This document shows positions 26,501-37,384 of a DNA stretch of 64,000 nt, in pieces. This stretch comes from Plectrocnemia conspersa (lineage: Eukaryota; Arthropoda; Insecta; Trichoptera; Polycentropodidae). The translations under genes were made by a program, and so were the position numbers. Location of the stretch: the NCBI GenBank assembly GCA_009617715.1, contig VTFK01000177.1:496001-560000 (forward strand), in the 5' to 3' direction. Position 1 is the first letter of the stretch. Each line of letters opens with the position of its first letter. The notes below the pieces were generated by a model that saw only the letters and a list, made by a program, of their open reading frames with translations, made no database searches and was not told the DNA's origin.

Positions 26501-29500
26501 TGTTTGTACAATAAATAAAAATTACCGTTTTTACCTTGCTATTAGGTAGTTTCATATCAAAGGGCCGATTTGTCAATTGGACCTGGACATTCGCAGTAAA
26601 AAAATTATATTTTTAATACAGATCAAAATTAAACACAATGCCGCGCAAGTCACTAGCAATATAAATTAGTGATTTGACGAAAGTACTATTAGTCAGGGAA
26701 ATGTAGATCGTTTGTTTAAAAAAAAATCATACTAGCGATATTTACTTTTGAAAGCCTCTGCTGTTAATTTAAAAAAAATAAACACGGCTATATTAATATG
26801 GAATAACATGATAATAGCTAATTAGACCGAAAATAACACTTGCTAAAGTAACACCATTAATTAATTTTTTTAACCCCAGTAACACCATTAATTCTTTTTT
26901 TAACCCCAAAATCGTGACCGAAATAGCATTGGTGCATTTAAGCTATATTTTAATTATTAAACATGTATATATGAATATATTATTAAAATCACATGTCACA
27001 AAAAAATTATGCACTTCATATAAAATAACCTAATAATAAAAAAATATTTTTATTTATTTCAGAAATATCAACATACAACAAATATAATTTTACTAAGCAA
27101 ACAGATAATTAGACTAGTAATAACATTTGATTGCTAGGTGTGGAGTAACACCTTTTATTGTTTTTTTTAAAACGCAAGTCAATAAAAACAAAGCCTTAAA
27201 AATAATTCATAATACATATTTATGTACTAACTTTAAATTTTTTTCTGTAATTTTAATCTTGCAATAAACGTTTGTAGAAATATGTAAGACTTTTATGTTT
27301 TTTTTTTCTTTACATTTACAATAAAAAACGGTTTAAGGTCATTTCAACAATTTTATGATTAATTAAAATCTTAGCTAATTTGTCGATAGCGAAATAATTT
27401 TTCTTTTATTAAATACACAATGCTATAAAGATTTTAGTGTGATTTGGGGATTAAGAATTGTTATAATGTCAGCGAATATAATAGATGATGTCGTTTTTAT
27501 GAGGCTTAGTTAAAAAATGACTGGGGTTATTGCTGTTTATGCAATTCAAATTAATGTGTATGGCTCTAAACCAGATATGCAAAAACTGCAACTCACTTCG
27601 CCATGTATTATTTTAACTTTAACCTTTTCGGCGCGACGCTTGTTTGGCGCGAGTGCTCTCCCAGCGCTGCTTATTTTTAAAATAAAAATTGCGTTAAACA
27701 AATTTATTTATTACTAATTTTAATTTCAGTTTTAATTACAGCGACAAAGACTCCAATTCTTAATTAGTTCGGGAGACAGAAATGTACTTGTTACATTACC
27801 CCTTTAATTAGTTTTAAACAATTTTGGATGGACTTAACATTAACACCAAATATAGATAATAAATAAATCATCTGCGCATAAATTAGTAACAGATATTTAA
27901 CAATATAGTTGTCTGTATTTATAGTGAGGAATATTATATATATATAGCACATGAGTGTACATCTTTTGAATCAACGGAAAACTGTGACATTTCCTTGAAC
28001 AATTTTGACTCTTTAATCGAAAAAAAAACTAATATACTTATAGCTAAAAATATATGAAGAGAATATTAAAATTTCAATGCTATTTTTTTATCTAAAAGTA
28101 TGTTGATCAACTCTAAAATTATATTTAACATAAACTGTAACTTATTATATATTAGTAAAAGAAAAAACTTTTCATATATAATTTAGATATTCTTATTAAT
28201 AGCAAACTTAAAAATACTTCGCAAAAAATTATATTAGTCATGTCAAATTGTGTTTAAAGATTAAAGGTGGAATAGTAACTTATTGACTACATAATAGCGA
28301 TGAAAAAAATTCTGTCGGGATCACCCGTAATCGTTGTTTTTCGTTTCTTTGCAAATTATTTGATGCGTTTTCATCAAAATAAAGATACAAAATGATATTG
28401 TCACATGATTGACTGAAAGTCAATCATGTGACATGTGTCACACGATAATGTTGATTAAAAAAAATGTTGCATTATTTTATTGATTGCTTATTATCGACTT
28501 TATTAAATTAGCTTCTTGTTTAAATTTAAGGATATCCTACGGAACTAGGTAGCGAAAATTTTTACACGGATATTGGCGAATACGAGTGAGTAAAATTAAA
28601 TATTTGATAACATTATCGATGCCTAAATACATATTAAACGACATAAATATATTTTTTTTATTATTCTATAGTAATGTTGTAATTGCAGCGCCATTAGTTT
28701 CTTAAGTAGAAATCTAACTACAGATTTATCGCCGTATGGATTCAGCAGAGTCAAGCGACAGAGCGTTAGAGGAAATTGCAAGTATGCCACAACATCTTCA
28801 AAAACAAATATATTAAATGTTTTAATACTAACATCATGATTTTATAGAAAAGGACAATTTGAGTGCAAGGACAAAAGTTGCATACCAGTGAATAACAAGT
28901 GCGATGGCAAGAGAGACTGTGCAGACGGTACAGACGAAACTACATCTGCTTGTAAAGGCAAAACGTTAGTAAGAAACAACAATTTTTAATCTTATTTTAA
29001 TTCCTTTTATTCTTCGATAATTTTACTCATAAGGATTTTCCAGAAACCAAAAAATATCAATAGTATATAAGATATAATATTCTTTTAATTTTAAAAAGAT
29101 TTTTCATAACAAGATCCATCTGCTTAGGTGAAATTGTATTAAGCTTTCATCGTGCTATCTAATATTTTGACTTGGCTGCTTTTTATCTGTTCATCAAAAT
29201 CTAAAATAATTTAATTAAAATTAAAATTTGGGGATCATGAAAGGGAAAAGCATATGATAGTTTAGGCCCTAAACTATATTGAATAGAGACACCCAAAACT
29301 TTAGGGTGTCTCTATTTTATTACTACTTCAGTCAATAGCTGAGACATCAGAGCAAGAAAGATATCGATTTGATAAAATAAATCTAATTGTATTTTCAGGT
29401 GTGCTAGTTATCTATTCCGATGCAATTATGGCGCTTGCGTAGACGAAGATGCCAGATGCAACAAAGTCCAGGATTGTGCCGATAACTCTGATGAAATCGG

Positions 29501-32500
29501 ATGTCCGGGAAGTCCAACAACAGCGCCTACGATTTCCAATTGTCGGTAAGAAAAAACACGAATTTTTCATTAGGCACTGATTTACAGCTATACTTTATCA
29601 GTTAACCAAAAGAGTTTTGTATATTAAAAAATATTAAAGGGCAGAAATTTCCAGAAAATGTTTATTCACAATGAGATACAAATTCATAAAGACCGTTTTT
29701 ATCATCATGGATAGACAGTCCTCGTTCAGTAGCATATGGCTCAGGAATTCCTACCTGAGCTGTCGCGAGTGACAGCCGCAGCAAACTATTGCTGATCCTA
29801 ATCAATTATTATTTTTCAATGAGTTATTACTTGCTAATGTAGAACAAGTTTATTTGTCACGCCGGCATTATAAAAGGTGACCCAACTTCGGTTTCCAAAC
29901 TTATTTAAAAAAAACACACATTTAAGAATATCTATGTTTTTTTTACAAATCGAACATTATATGCATTTCATAAATTATATAAAAAATATTAATTAAACAA
30001 CCGCTTCTGGAACTTTTGCAGCAGCCGATTTTTTATATTTACTTTCAAATAAAAAGCTTCTTAATAAGCTCTCATTGTACCTGTAATGTCTTACTTTATT
30101 TAATAAATAAATGTAAACACAAGAGAGCGACTCAGCTAGATGTTACAAATATTTAAAAGCATTGAATTATTTTGGTTACCTGTAGATAATAGCGCTTTTA
30201 ATACAGTAACTAATTCCAAATAATAACAGGAAAAGCGAATTTACTTGCAAAAATGGAAATTGCATCAGCAAGGATAAACTATGCGACGGAAAAGCCGATT
30301 GTAGTGACGTTTCCGATGAAACTGTGGCAGCCTGTTCAAAAAAAAAGTGCGCTTCTTATCTTTTCACTTGTGCTTATGGTGCTTGTATAGAAGACTCCCT
30401 CAAATGCAATCACGTAAGTCCGACAAGTTCATGACTAAAATTGACTGTTACTATTAACTGCGTTTTATTGTAGGTTTCAGATTGTTTTGACTCTTCAGAC
30501 GAGTGGATTTCTTTGTGTGGTGAAGGTTTCGTCGATCCTTCGACAGACGTACCCATAACAATCACCACGACAACATTAAGGACAACCGTTTCAGGCAGGT
30601 GAGTTATTCTCTCAATGGTTAACACAACTATTATAAACTATTAAATAAGTTACAACTTACAAGCTATCGTTTTAATTTCAGCACAACTACTTGTATTATA
30701 CCTGAAAGGCCAGAAAATGGATATTATAGTATACTTACCCCAAATCGTATTCCAACTCCAGGCGAAGTGATATCCGCTGGCACAGCTTTAGAATACAGGT
30801 GTAAAAATAAAAACTACACTTTAGACGGGCAATCTATCATAAAGTGTCAAGACGGAGATTGGAATCCAGTCGCTCCAGAGTGCAAGAGTGAGTTAAATGA
30901 ATTAAAAGCTTAGATATGTGGGATTTTTTCTGTATATAGTAACCATAAAATATTCCAGAACTTTGCTTGCACGTCCAATCTGTAACATCAACAGCAACTT
31001 GTCAATACAACGGAAAGCCTACAGTTTGTTCTCTACTTTTGAAGCACGGCACCGTGGTGAAACACGCGTGTAAGGCGAAACATTATTCTAGGGATTTTAT
31101 TCGAAGTAGGACTTGTATTGATGGCGCGTATGATTTCCCTTTGCCAAAATGTATACCAGGTGCGTTCACAGTGACATTGATTGTTATTTTATTGTATTGG
31201 TGTTAAATAACACAAAGTTTGCTTTAGAATGCGGCGAAGAATCTGGAGAAGGTGCCGGTTTGATTCTGGGCGGTTACAAAGCTAGAAATGGCACTTTTCC
31301 ATGGCACGTGGGAATCTACAGTAATCTTAAACAGGATTTAGGATTGTATGTGCAATCATGCGGAGGGTCTATTATCAGAACTAACATCGTTGTAAGCGGT
31401 AATTATATTGTTGTGTTTTTTGCTTAGTGAAATCAAGTGTGTCTAGACAGGTTTTGTTCCGTGTAATATTCATCCTTGTGCGAGTAAGGCGTATCTTTAC
31501 CACGTAGTAAGAAAGCCGGCGAACTTCTCAACAGTTGCTAGGTCCGCGGGCCCCACTCGCGGGATTTTGGACACGCGTGTGCCGTGTTTCATGACCGATG
31601 CTGCCGAGAGCAAACTCGGGCCCTGGAAAAACAATGATTCCGAGCCTCATGACAAAAATGGCATTTTATATATTTTTAACATCGTAATATAAATTCTTGA
31701 ATAAATAATAATAGGCACGAGTTAACCCTTTCTATGCTAGAGTACGCTCGGGATAAGGATGCCGGTTTGCTATTGTGTGCGTGTACATGTATATGAGAGG
31801 GAGAAGCGATGTAGCGTGCACTTCGTTGTCTCGCTTTCTCTTTTAAGGACAGTCGCTGATTCGTCAACGCTGGTATTCGTCATTAAAGTGCAGTGTGGCA
31901 CAGAAGTTCGATCTTCTCTAGTGATTTATTTTAAATAATTTTGTGTTGATATTGGTTTAACCCAGATATGCCCACTGTCCCATGGGTAGGTCACTAAACT
32001 CGTGCCACTGTTTTTTATTTATAAATGAAATTTTAAGAGAACAAAATTTCTTGGGCATATCTGGGTTAATTTATATCAAGGCTTCAAATATACACTGTAA
32101 GTTATTTGTTCTCTTACCCGTGGATTAAAATATTTTAATTATTTTTTTACACTATTCTCTGTAAGGCTTTAAAAAGTTATTATTCTTATCGTTGCGTCAA
32201 TGATAATTTTTTAATTTATTCAATGGACTCTAATGATTTAATAGAGTCGTCGAGCCATTAAACAATCTGCGAATAATTTCTTTCCCCATTTTATATCTTT
32301 TTGCTTTTGAAGAATAGCTAAAGACTTATTTTTTTGACTAGTGAAAGATTTTGAATTTTGCAAATATTTAATTAATGACATCAATGTCTGGTTTCTTCGA
32401 TTATATAATATATTTTTAATTGTCCGTTGAAATTTCCAACTTAGCTCAGATGTATGAATGTTAAATAAACATATATTTTCTTTTAAAATAAATATTCTGA

Positions 32501-35500
32501 GCGAAATTGTTTTGAGCCACACAGTTCACGCACACAATAACAAACCGGAATCCTTATCCCGAGCGTACTCTACGATCAATAAGAATTTTCCTATCGATAG
32601 TAGGCTAGACATAGTTAAACTTTTTTGTAAACGCTTTTCTTTTAAGTAAACATTGTATTATTGTAAACATTTACGGTTTTAACCAGACTAATTTTCTTTC
32701 ATATTTTCAGCTGCCCATTGCTTTTATAATGAAGATACCAGTAAAGCATACGACACGTTCTTTTATAGAGTGGCTGCTGGAAAGTTCTACAGAGCGTTGG
32801 AAGATCCTATAGACGAAAAAAGTCCTTATGTTCAATATTCAATGGTAATTATTAATTTATTTAAAACAAATAATAATTTACTGATAACAATAATCATACC
32901 ATATATAAAAAAGCAATATGTATGTATATAAATAATAATTTACAGATAACAACAATAATCATGCCAGAACAATACGGAGGCAACGCTCAGCAGCATCAAT
33001 CTGATATTGCTCTATTGGTACTCCAGGAATCTTTTAATTTTTCCCAATTCGTGGTTGCAGTCTGTATAGATCTCATAGATGATCGCTTCGACAAAGATCA
33101 GCTGAGTTCAAATAACATTGGAAAGGTAACATAAAACTGAATATTATTTGTTGTATTAGTAAACTAACGAAATTTTATAGGCAGTAGGTTGGGGAGTTAC
33201 ATCTGAGGGTGGTTCCGCTTCTGAATACCTCAAAGCTGTAGATTTGCCAGCCATACTTTACAACGAGTGTAAAAACAAACTACCGGAGTCTTTTCGTAGA
33301 TATCTTACATCCGACAAATATTGCGCTGGGTACTTAAACGGTATGTTTCGATACTTTAACTTAATGTTCTTTCCATTTTCTCTTCTTTTAACTACACATT
33401 TAAATTATCGCGGTAGAAAACACATAATGTTTTTGCAAGTATATACAAAATTTTAACAGGTATTAATAAAAGCGAAGTCTCGTGAAAACTTACGTATTTA
33501 TACTATAAGTTATTATACTATTTTGTACTATTATAAGAATAATGTTTTCTTAAGACAAAAGATACATCATTATTAACATTCTCATTAACTAATTATATAT
33601 AAGCGATTGCAATTAGAGCTATTCTATAATTTAATTGTTATGATCGAATTCGAGTTTCCTATGTTGGCAGCACTTTTAATCAGACAGCTGTCAATAATCA
33701 CGCGTGTTCAAATTATCAAACGTTAGTTTGCAACAACACATTTACGAAATGGATCACTTAACCACGGTTCAACGCGTTAAAATTGTTCAATTGTTCTACA
33801 GAAATAACAATTCTGTGCGCATTGTGGTCAGGCGGCGTCATTAGACCATTCTTTTTTGAAGGTCGGAATGTAACAGTCAACCATATGCCAAAATCACGCG
33901 ATTTTTTTATTCACGATGATTTTTTGTGTCTAGCCGATAAATCCGAAACGTTGGAGCACCTAAATACCAACATCCGCCAAGTTATAGCCAATATACAATG
34001 CCTGCGTATTAAGGAGCCGGGTGGCCACAGCCATAAGCGAGTCGACAAGTGCGGGCGTTTTAGCCCCAACGTTCAGAAAAAGAGAGTCATTCTCGAAGAC
34101 GTTCTGGAACCCAAAATTGGAATTATTTGAGAATAGCTGGATTGTCGATAGCACCCTCCAGTTATCGGCGCCAGTCGACCACAGGCCGGAGTTCGCCGGT
34201 TATAGTGTGGGAAAGCGAGGGACCACTCTTCAGGTTAAAACACAAGCCCTTGAGGGGAAGTGATCTCTCGGGCTGGCCGTCTGAGGCAGAGCGCGAGGCA
34301 CTACTGATGACGAACAAAGCATAGCAGAGTAACACAAGCAGGGCCAAAGGGCTTGACCCTGAGGGGAACCGAGGTTCAAGGCTGCGACTGAGGCAACATA
34401 TACATCCTTCGAAGATCAGGGGGGTGGTGTTGTTACAAGGATGATACGGAATGCATTCAATACAAAGCAAATACAACTCCAATAAAATATTTAGTACTAC
34501 GGGAGGTGGAGATCCCATTCGTCTGACCGGCAAAAGCTGGGTGTCCGCCCATAAGGGTTGGACTCATAGGGCCCTAGTACTGGTAACGGCAGTGGCGCAC
34601 GCAACGGATAACATGTAGCTATATTTCAGCATCCTTCAGTACCTTCCCTCCACTTCCTCTATCCAACTCCCGGTCTCTATAAAGGATAGTGATGCCGGAG
34701 ACCAACAGTAGCTAAATCGCGACAGTCAACCCGACCGCGGTCATCACTCGGACGATCAATGGAGGCCTGGCCTAGCCTAATGCCTGTCCGCGCAGCGTAC
34801 AGACGCGAAAGCTAGGGTGTGTAATATCCGGTCACCCATGGGCCGAAACTCCCGAGCCTAATGCAACCGTGGGAGGAGGGCGTGGGCCCATTTAAAAAAA
34901 GCACCCTTCAGTGATTTGAAGAAATGCTTAGCGATATTCAACTTTGAGTGAGTATTCAGCGAATCGTATCCCAACGCTCTTAAAATAAAAGCGCTAGGAT
35001 ATATGAACAGATAATAACTATATAAAGGTATCTTAAAATCATTTTTTTAATCTTTTCGACTGAAAGGAAATATTTGGTTATTTGGGGATTCCAAATATTA
35101 TAAGATTCTGATTCAAGAATGCTACGAACTAAGGTGTCATAGAGGACGAGAATAACTGATGGATCGTCAAAGTGAAAGAGCGTTCCTTTTAACAAAGCCG
35201 AGCATCTTGGAAGATTATTCCAAGATGCCAAGATCCCCCAAAGCCGAGCATCTTATGCTTCCTCCACACTCTCTGGAAGTAGGCAATGGTTGGGCAAGGA
35301 CGGAAAATATAATGTGTTAATTCGGGGCTACTTCGGTCGAGCTCGGGCTGCCCGCTCTAATGTCTCGGCGACCTCGACCATATTCGGTAGACCTTTGGTT
35401 CGGTAACTTCCAGAGAGTGTAGAGGAAGCATTATAATTAATGATTAATTAAAATCGAGCTAAATCATACACATCTGGTGTTGAAAATTTTTTAATAAAGA

Positions 35501-35950
35501 GCTATTTTCAGCTCATAAAGAATGTATTATATGTAATAAAATAAAAAAAAATATCCTTAAATTTGTGTATGTTTTTTTTAAAGTTCGGAAACAGAAGTTG
35601 GATGCTCCTTTATTATACAATATATTAGATCCTTGCGATTGTTTATTTTACTCCTTATTGGTCCTCATAGCTTCTCTTAACATTGTTTTCATTCTATACG
35701 TGCAAATAAATATGTTTATTTTATCTCATTTTCAGGTACAAGCGTTTGCTCAGGTGACAGTGGTGGCGGTATGGTCTTCAAAACCAACGATTCTGGTCGT
35801 GTAAGGTGGTACTTAAGAGGCATAGTTAGTGTAGGAGTTCCTAGTTCTCGAAGCGCCGAACTAACGTGCCGTAATGACACATATTCTGCATTTACTAGAG
35901 TATTTTCACATGGTAATTGGATCTTAGAGAAACTTTCCGAATATGATTAA
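23503..35950 (+). CDS. modSP: Modular serine protease (HP14/ModSP-like) (copy B)
   Basis: Fourteen exons join in phase: 23503-23554, 28531-28585, 28689-28781, 28848-28964, 29399-29545, 30230-30413, 30474-30598, 30682-30887, 30959-31159, 31228-31398, 32711-32844, 32946-33125, 33181-33340, 35736-35950. They encode about 679 residues, the usual size for HP14/ModSP. Order: signal peptide ([18 protein letters not shown]), linker, four LDLa modules (~65-232) with Ca-cage motifs such as [13 protein letters not shown], a Thr-rich linker, sushi (~262-326), a wonton-like Cys module (~327-393) and an S1 protease domain. Catalytic His ~453 (AAHC), Asp ~515 (SDIALL) and Ser ~617 (CSGDSGGG) are present. 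The activation bond would be Leu405-Ile406 (GAGL/ILGG), as in self-activating initiator proteases. Known relatives act in haemolymph downstream of pathogen-recognition proteins and start the Toll and prophenoloxidase cascades; that role is inferred here. Poly(A) signal at 35983-35988. Confidence 0.87.
24990..25150 (+). mobile_element. LINE 3' fragment in intron 1 of the modular protease
   Basis: The segment with CAATGCTAAGCGACTTTCAG and TCATCCAGCTTCTCAACC matches, with differences, the plus-strand LINE copy near 37055-37200. It is a short non-coding tail. Confidence 0.55.
26849..26908. repeat. Two-copy 30-bp tandem duplication
   Basis: GTAACACCATTAATT followed by a T-run and AACCCCA occurs twice head-to-tail within intron 1 of copy B. 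The copies differ by a few bases, so it is a simple local duplication. Confidence 0.6.
28399..28433. repeat. Perfect 16-bp stem hairpin in intron 1 of copy B
   Basis: TGTCACATGATTGACT is followed by a 3-base GAA loop and the exact complement AGTCAATCATGTGACA. Extruded DNA or RNA would form a near-perfect hairpin. It lies about 100 bases upstream of the second exon; no function is known. Confidence 0.75.
29282..29316. repeat. 13-bp stem hairpin in an LDLa intron
   Basis: AATAGAGACACCC (29282-29294) pairs perfectly with GGGTGTCTCTATT (29304-29316) across a 9-base loop. It lies between LDLa exons 28848-28964 and 29399-29545. Confidence 0.7.
31735..32575 (-). mobile_element. DNA transposon relic with long terminal inverted repeats, in a protease intron
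   Basis: TAGAGTACGCTCGGGATAAG (from ~31737), continuing to about 31785, is the near-exact reverse complement of ~32527-32575, with about 48 bp alike and a few mismatches. The minus strand holds a frame near 32238-32522 with a Lys-rich segment ([19 protein letters not shown]). It is shared with 18165-18385 and the end of the window. The superfamily is not clear and no obvious target duplication was seen. It sits between the exons carrying the activation site and the catalytic His of copy B, and contains a younger piggyBac-like insertion. Confidence 0.65.
31961..32065. mobile_element. piggyBac-like MITE (105 bp) with TTAA target duplication
   Basis: CCCAGATATGCCC at the left and GGGCATATCTGGG at the right are perfect 13-bp inverted ends. 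TTAA flanks both sides (31957-31960 and 32066-32069). The CCC...GGG ends with TTAA duplication are diagnostic of the piggyBac superfamily. It is nested inside the larger element at 31735-32575 and so inserted later. Confidence 0.85.
33655..33992 (+). pseudogene. Internally deleted mariner-like transposase remnant
   Basis: An ATG at about 33751 starts [20 protein letters not shown], like the N-terminus of mariner-like transposases (helix-turn-helix region). After a break, [15 protein letters not shown] resembles the 'GPYFFE..G..VTVN' block. A further segment ending [19 protein letters not shown] resembles the C-terminal 'VYA.KP.TL..LK.NI' block. Most of the catalytic core is missing and frames shift, so it cannot encode an active enzyme. 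It lies in the last intron of copy B. Confidence 0.65.
33993..35231 (-). mobile_element. LINE 3' fragment split by a later insertion
   Basis: 33993-34149 and 34912-35231 match consecutive parts of the minus-strand LINE at 37600-38060, for example the shared run CAGAAATGCTTAGCGA or its variant. On the minus strand the second part encodes a piece of the reverse-transcriptase C-terminal region ([20 protein letters not shown]). The two halves are separated by the 738-bp GC-rich insertion at 34162-34899. Confidence 0.7.
34162..34899 (+). mobile_element. GC-rich 738-bp retroposon-like insertion
   Basis: The insert is flanked by a 12-bp direct repeat: AGCACCCTCCAG (34150-34161) and AGCACCCTTCAG (34900-34911). 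It ends in a short A-run (TTTAAAAAAA). A tail plus a variable target duplication points to LINE-mediated retroposition. The composition is far more GC-rich than the surroundings. The long open frame on the minus strand shows no known domain. It could be a SINE-like element or a 5'-truncated LINE of a GC-rich family; the family was not recognised. Confidence 0.65.
35256..35430. mobile_element. 175-bp MITE with TTA target duplication
   Basis: Terminal inverted repeats of about 25 bp (TGCTTCCTCCACACTCTCTG at the left, matched at the right with one mismatch) are flanked by TTA on both sides (35253-35255 and 35431-35433). A TTA duplication suggests the PIF/Harbinger group. The interior is GC-rich and non-coding. 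It lies in the last intron of copy B. Confidence 0.7.
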
Positions 35951-36369
35951 TTTTGTATTTTTAAAATATTTTTTACCTATATAATAAACTGAAAAATGAT
36001 TAATTTTATGACACTTGTTCAATATTTTGTATAATTTGCTTATGTGAATTAAATGTTGTGACTTGAACATATATTTAAATTCCTAAATTTGATTGGCAGC
36101 ACGCATATTCTTTTTTAGTCTTTGGCACCTATAATTAGTCAACGGTAAAGTGTATTTTTATTATTTACATTACAATAATTCATCTGCATAACAGAAAGAA
36201 ATAATGGTGATACAAAAAACAGACATCCGATGCAATTTTAACACATACTATGCCTTTTGAAGATGGTGACAAAATCGCTCGATTCAAAAATCCCAGTCGA
36301 TGTAGGCTATACCGCATTCGACAAAGTTATTATAAGATACTTCTTTGAAAATTAAGCAACTTCGGTTTT

Positions 36370-37360
36370 TTGAACGGTCTTGTTAGTTTTTTTCGCCATC
36401 GTTGATCTGTGAGTTATGCCAATTGTCACTCCAATAAGTATTTCGCTCATTCTGGAGTACCGCAGGAATCCAATCTGGGCCTCTGCTTTTTTTGTTCTTT
36501 ATTAACGACATACATACGACAATTAATAACTCGAAATATGTATTATATGCTGATGATTTGAGCATGTTTCGGAGTAGTCACACAAATTCGGATTCACTCT
36601 ATTTATAGAGAGACCTTAAGTCGCAGTGTATATTCTCTTGTCCGGTGCAAGTTATATTCTCTTGTCCAGTGGAATTCTCTTACAGATTAGACGAAAGTGC
36701 TTTAAGCAGAAATACTTCCATCGAAGACTTAGGAGTGAGGTTTGAGTAGGGATGTATATATTTTATGAACATCAGCAAAGAGGATGCTCGGCTTCGTTAT
36801 GCGGAGCGCGTGTCACTTCAATAATTTATTGGCTATTCGCTTTCTACTCGACACGCTAGTTCGTAGCGTCTTGTTTGGAATCCAGATGAAGCGAATAATT
36901 ATTAGTTGTTGGAGAGAATTCAAAGAAAAAATCTGAGATATCTCTACGGGTTGTATCCGTATTTTTCTTAGGAGCATTGGGATACAAATTATTGCATTCT
37001 CGGCGTAGCGTGTACTCAATGAAGCACTTTTTAAAGTTGCTAAGAGGCGATAATACGTCAATGCTCGGTGACTTTCAGCTGCGAACTTTAGAGTGCCTAG
37101 AGAGTCACGATCGCGTTACTTATTCTTACCCGTTGCGTTCAGGACGTCAGTGCTTGATAACGTTCCTCTTGCATGAGCCATCCAGCTTCTCAACGAGCTT
37201 GTCAAACATAAGGATGTTTTTAGCGTTAGTTTTTAGGAGCTGGAAAAAATATGTAGGATGGTGTTCATATATTTTAGATGTACACCATAACTGTTTTTTT
37301 AATGTTTATTACTGTTTGTATAATGGCCAACATGACACATTTGTAATAAAAAAATGAAAA
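36370..37360 (+). pseudogene. LINE reverse-transcriptase remnant, plus strand
   Basis: At 36440-36600 the frame reads SGVPQESNLGPLLFLFFIND, followed by a YADD-type stretch (YVLYADDLSMFR). These are the reverse-transcriptase B and C motifs of jockey/CR1-like elements. Further downstream, around 36870-36960, broken frames give WNPDEANNY and ERIQRKNLRYLYGLYPYF, the usual C-terminal region. Many stops and shifts make it dead. The 3' tail ends in an A-rich run near 37350. Confidence 0.75.
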
Positions 37361-37384
37361 TATATTTATTTATTTAAATTACAT

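Noticed and set aside
33783..34324. Open frames of 65-123 codons across 33783-34533 as host genes
   Set aside because: They overlap a mariner remnant, a LINE tail and a GC-rich retroposon. Frames on opposite strands overlap and show no coherent domain.
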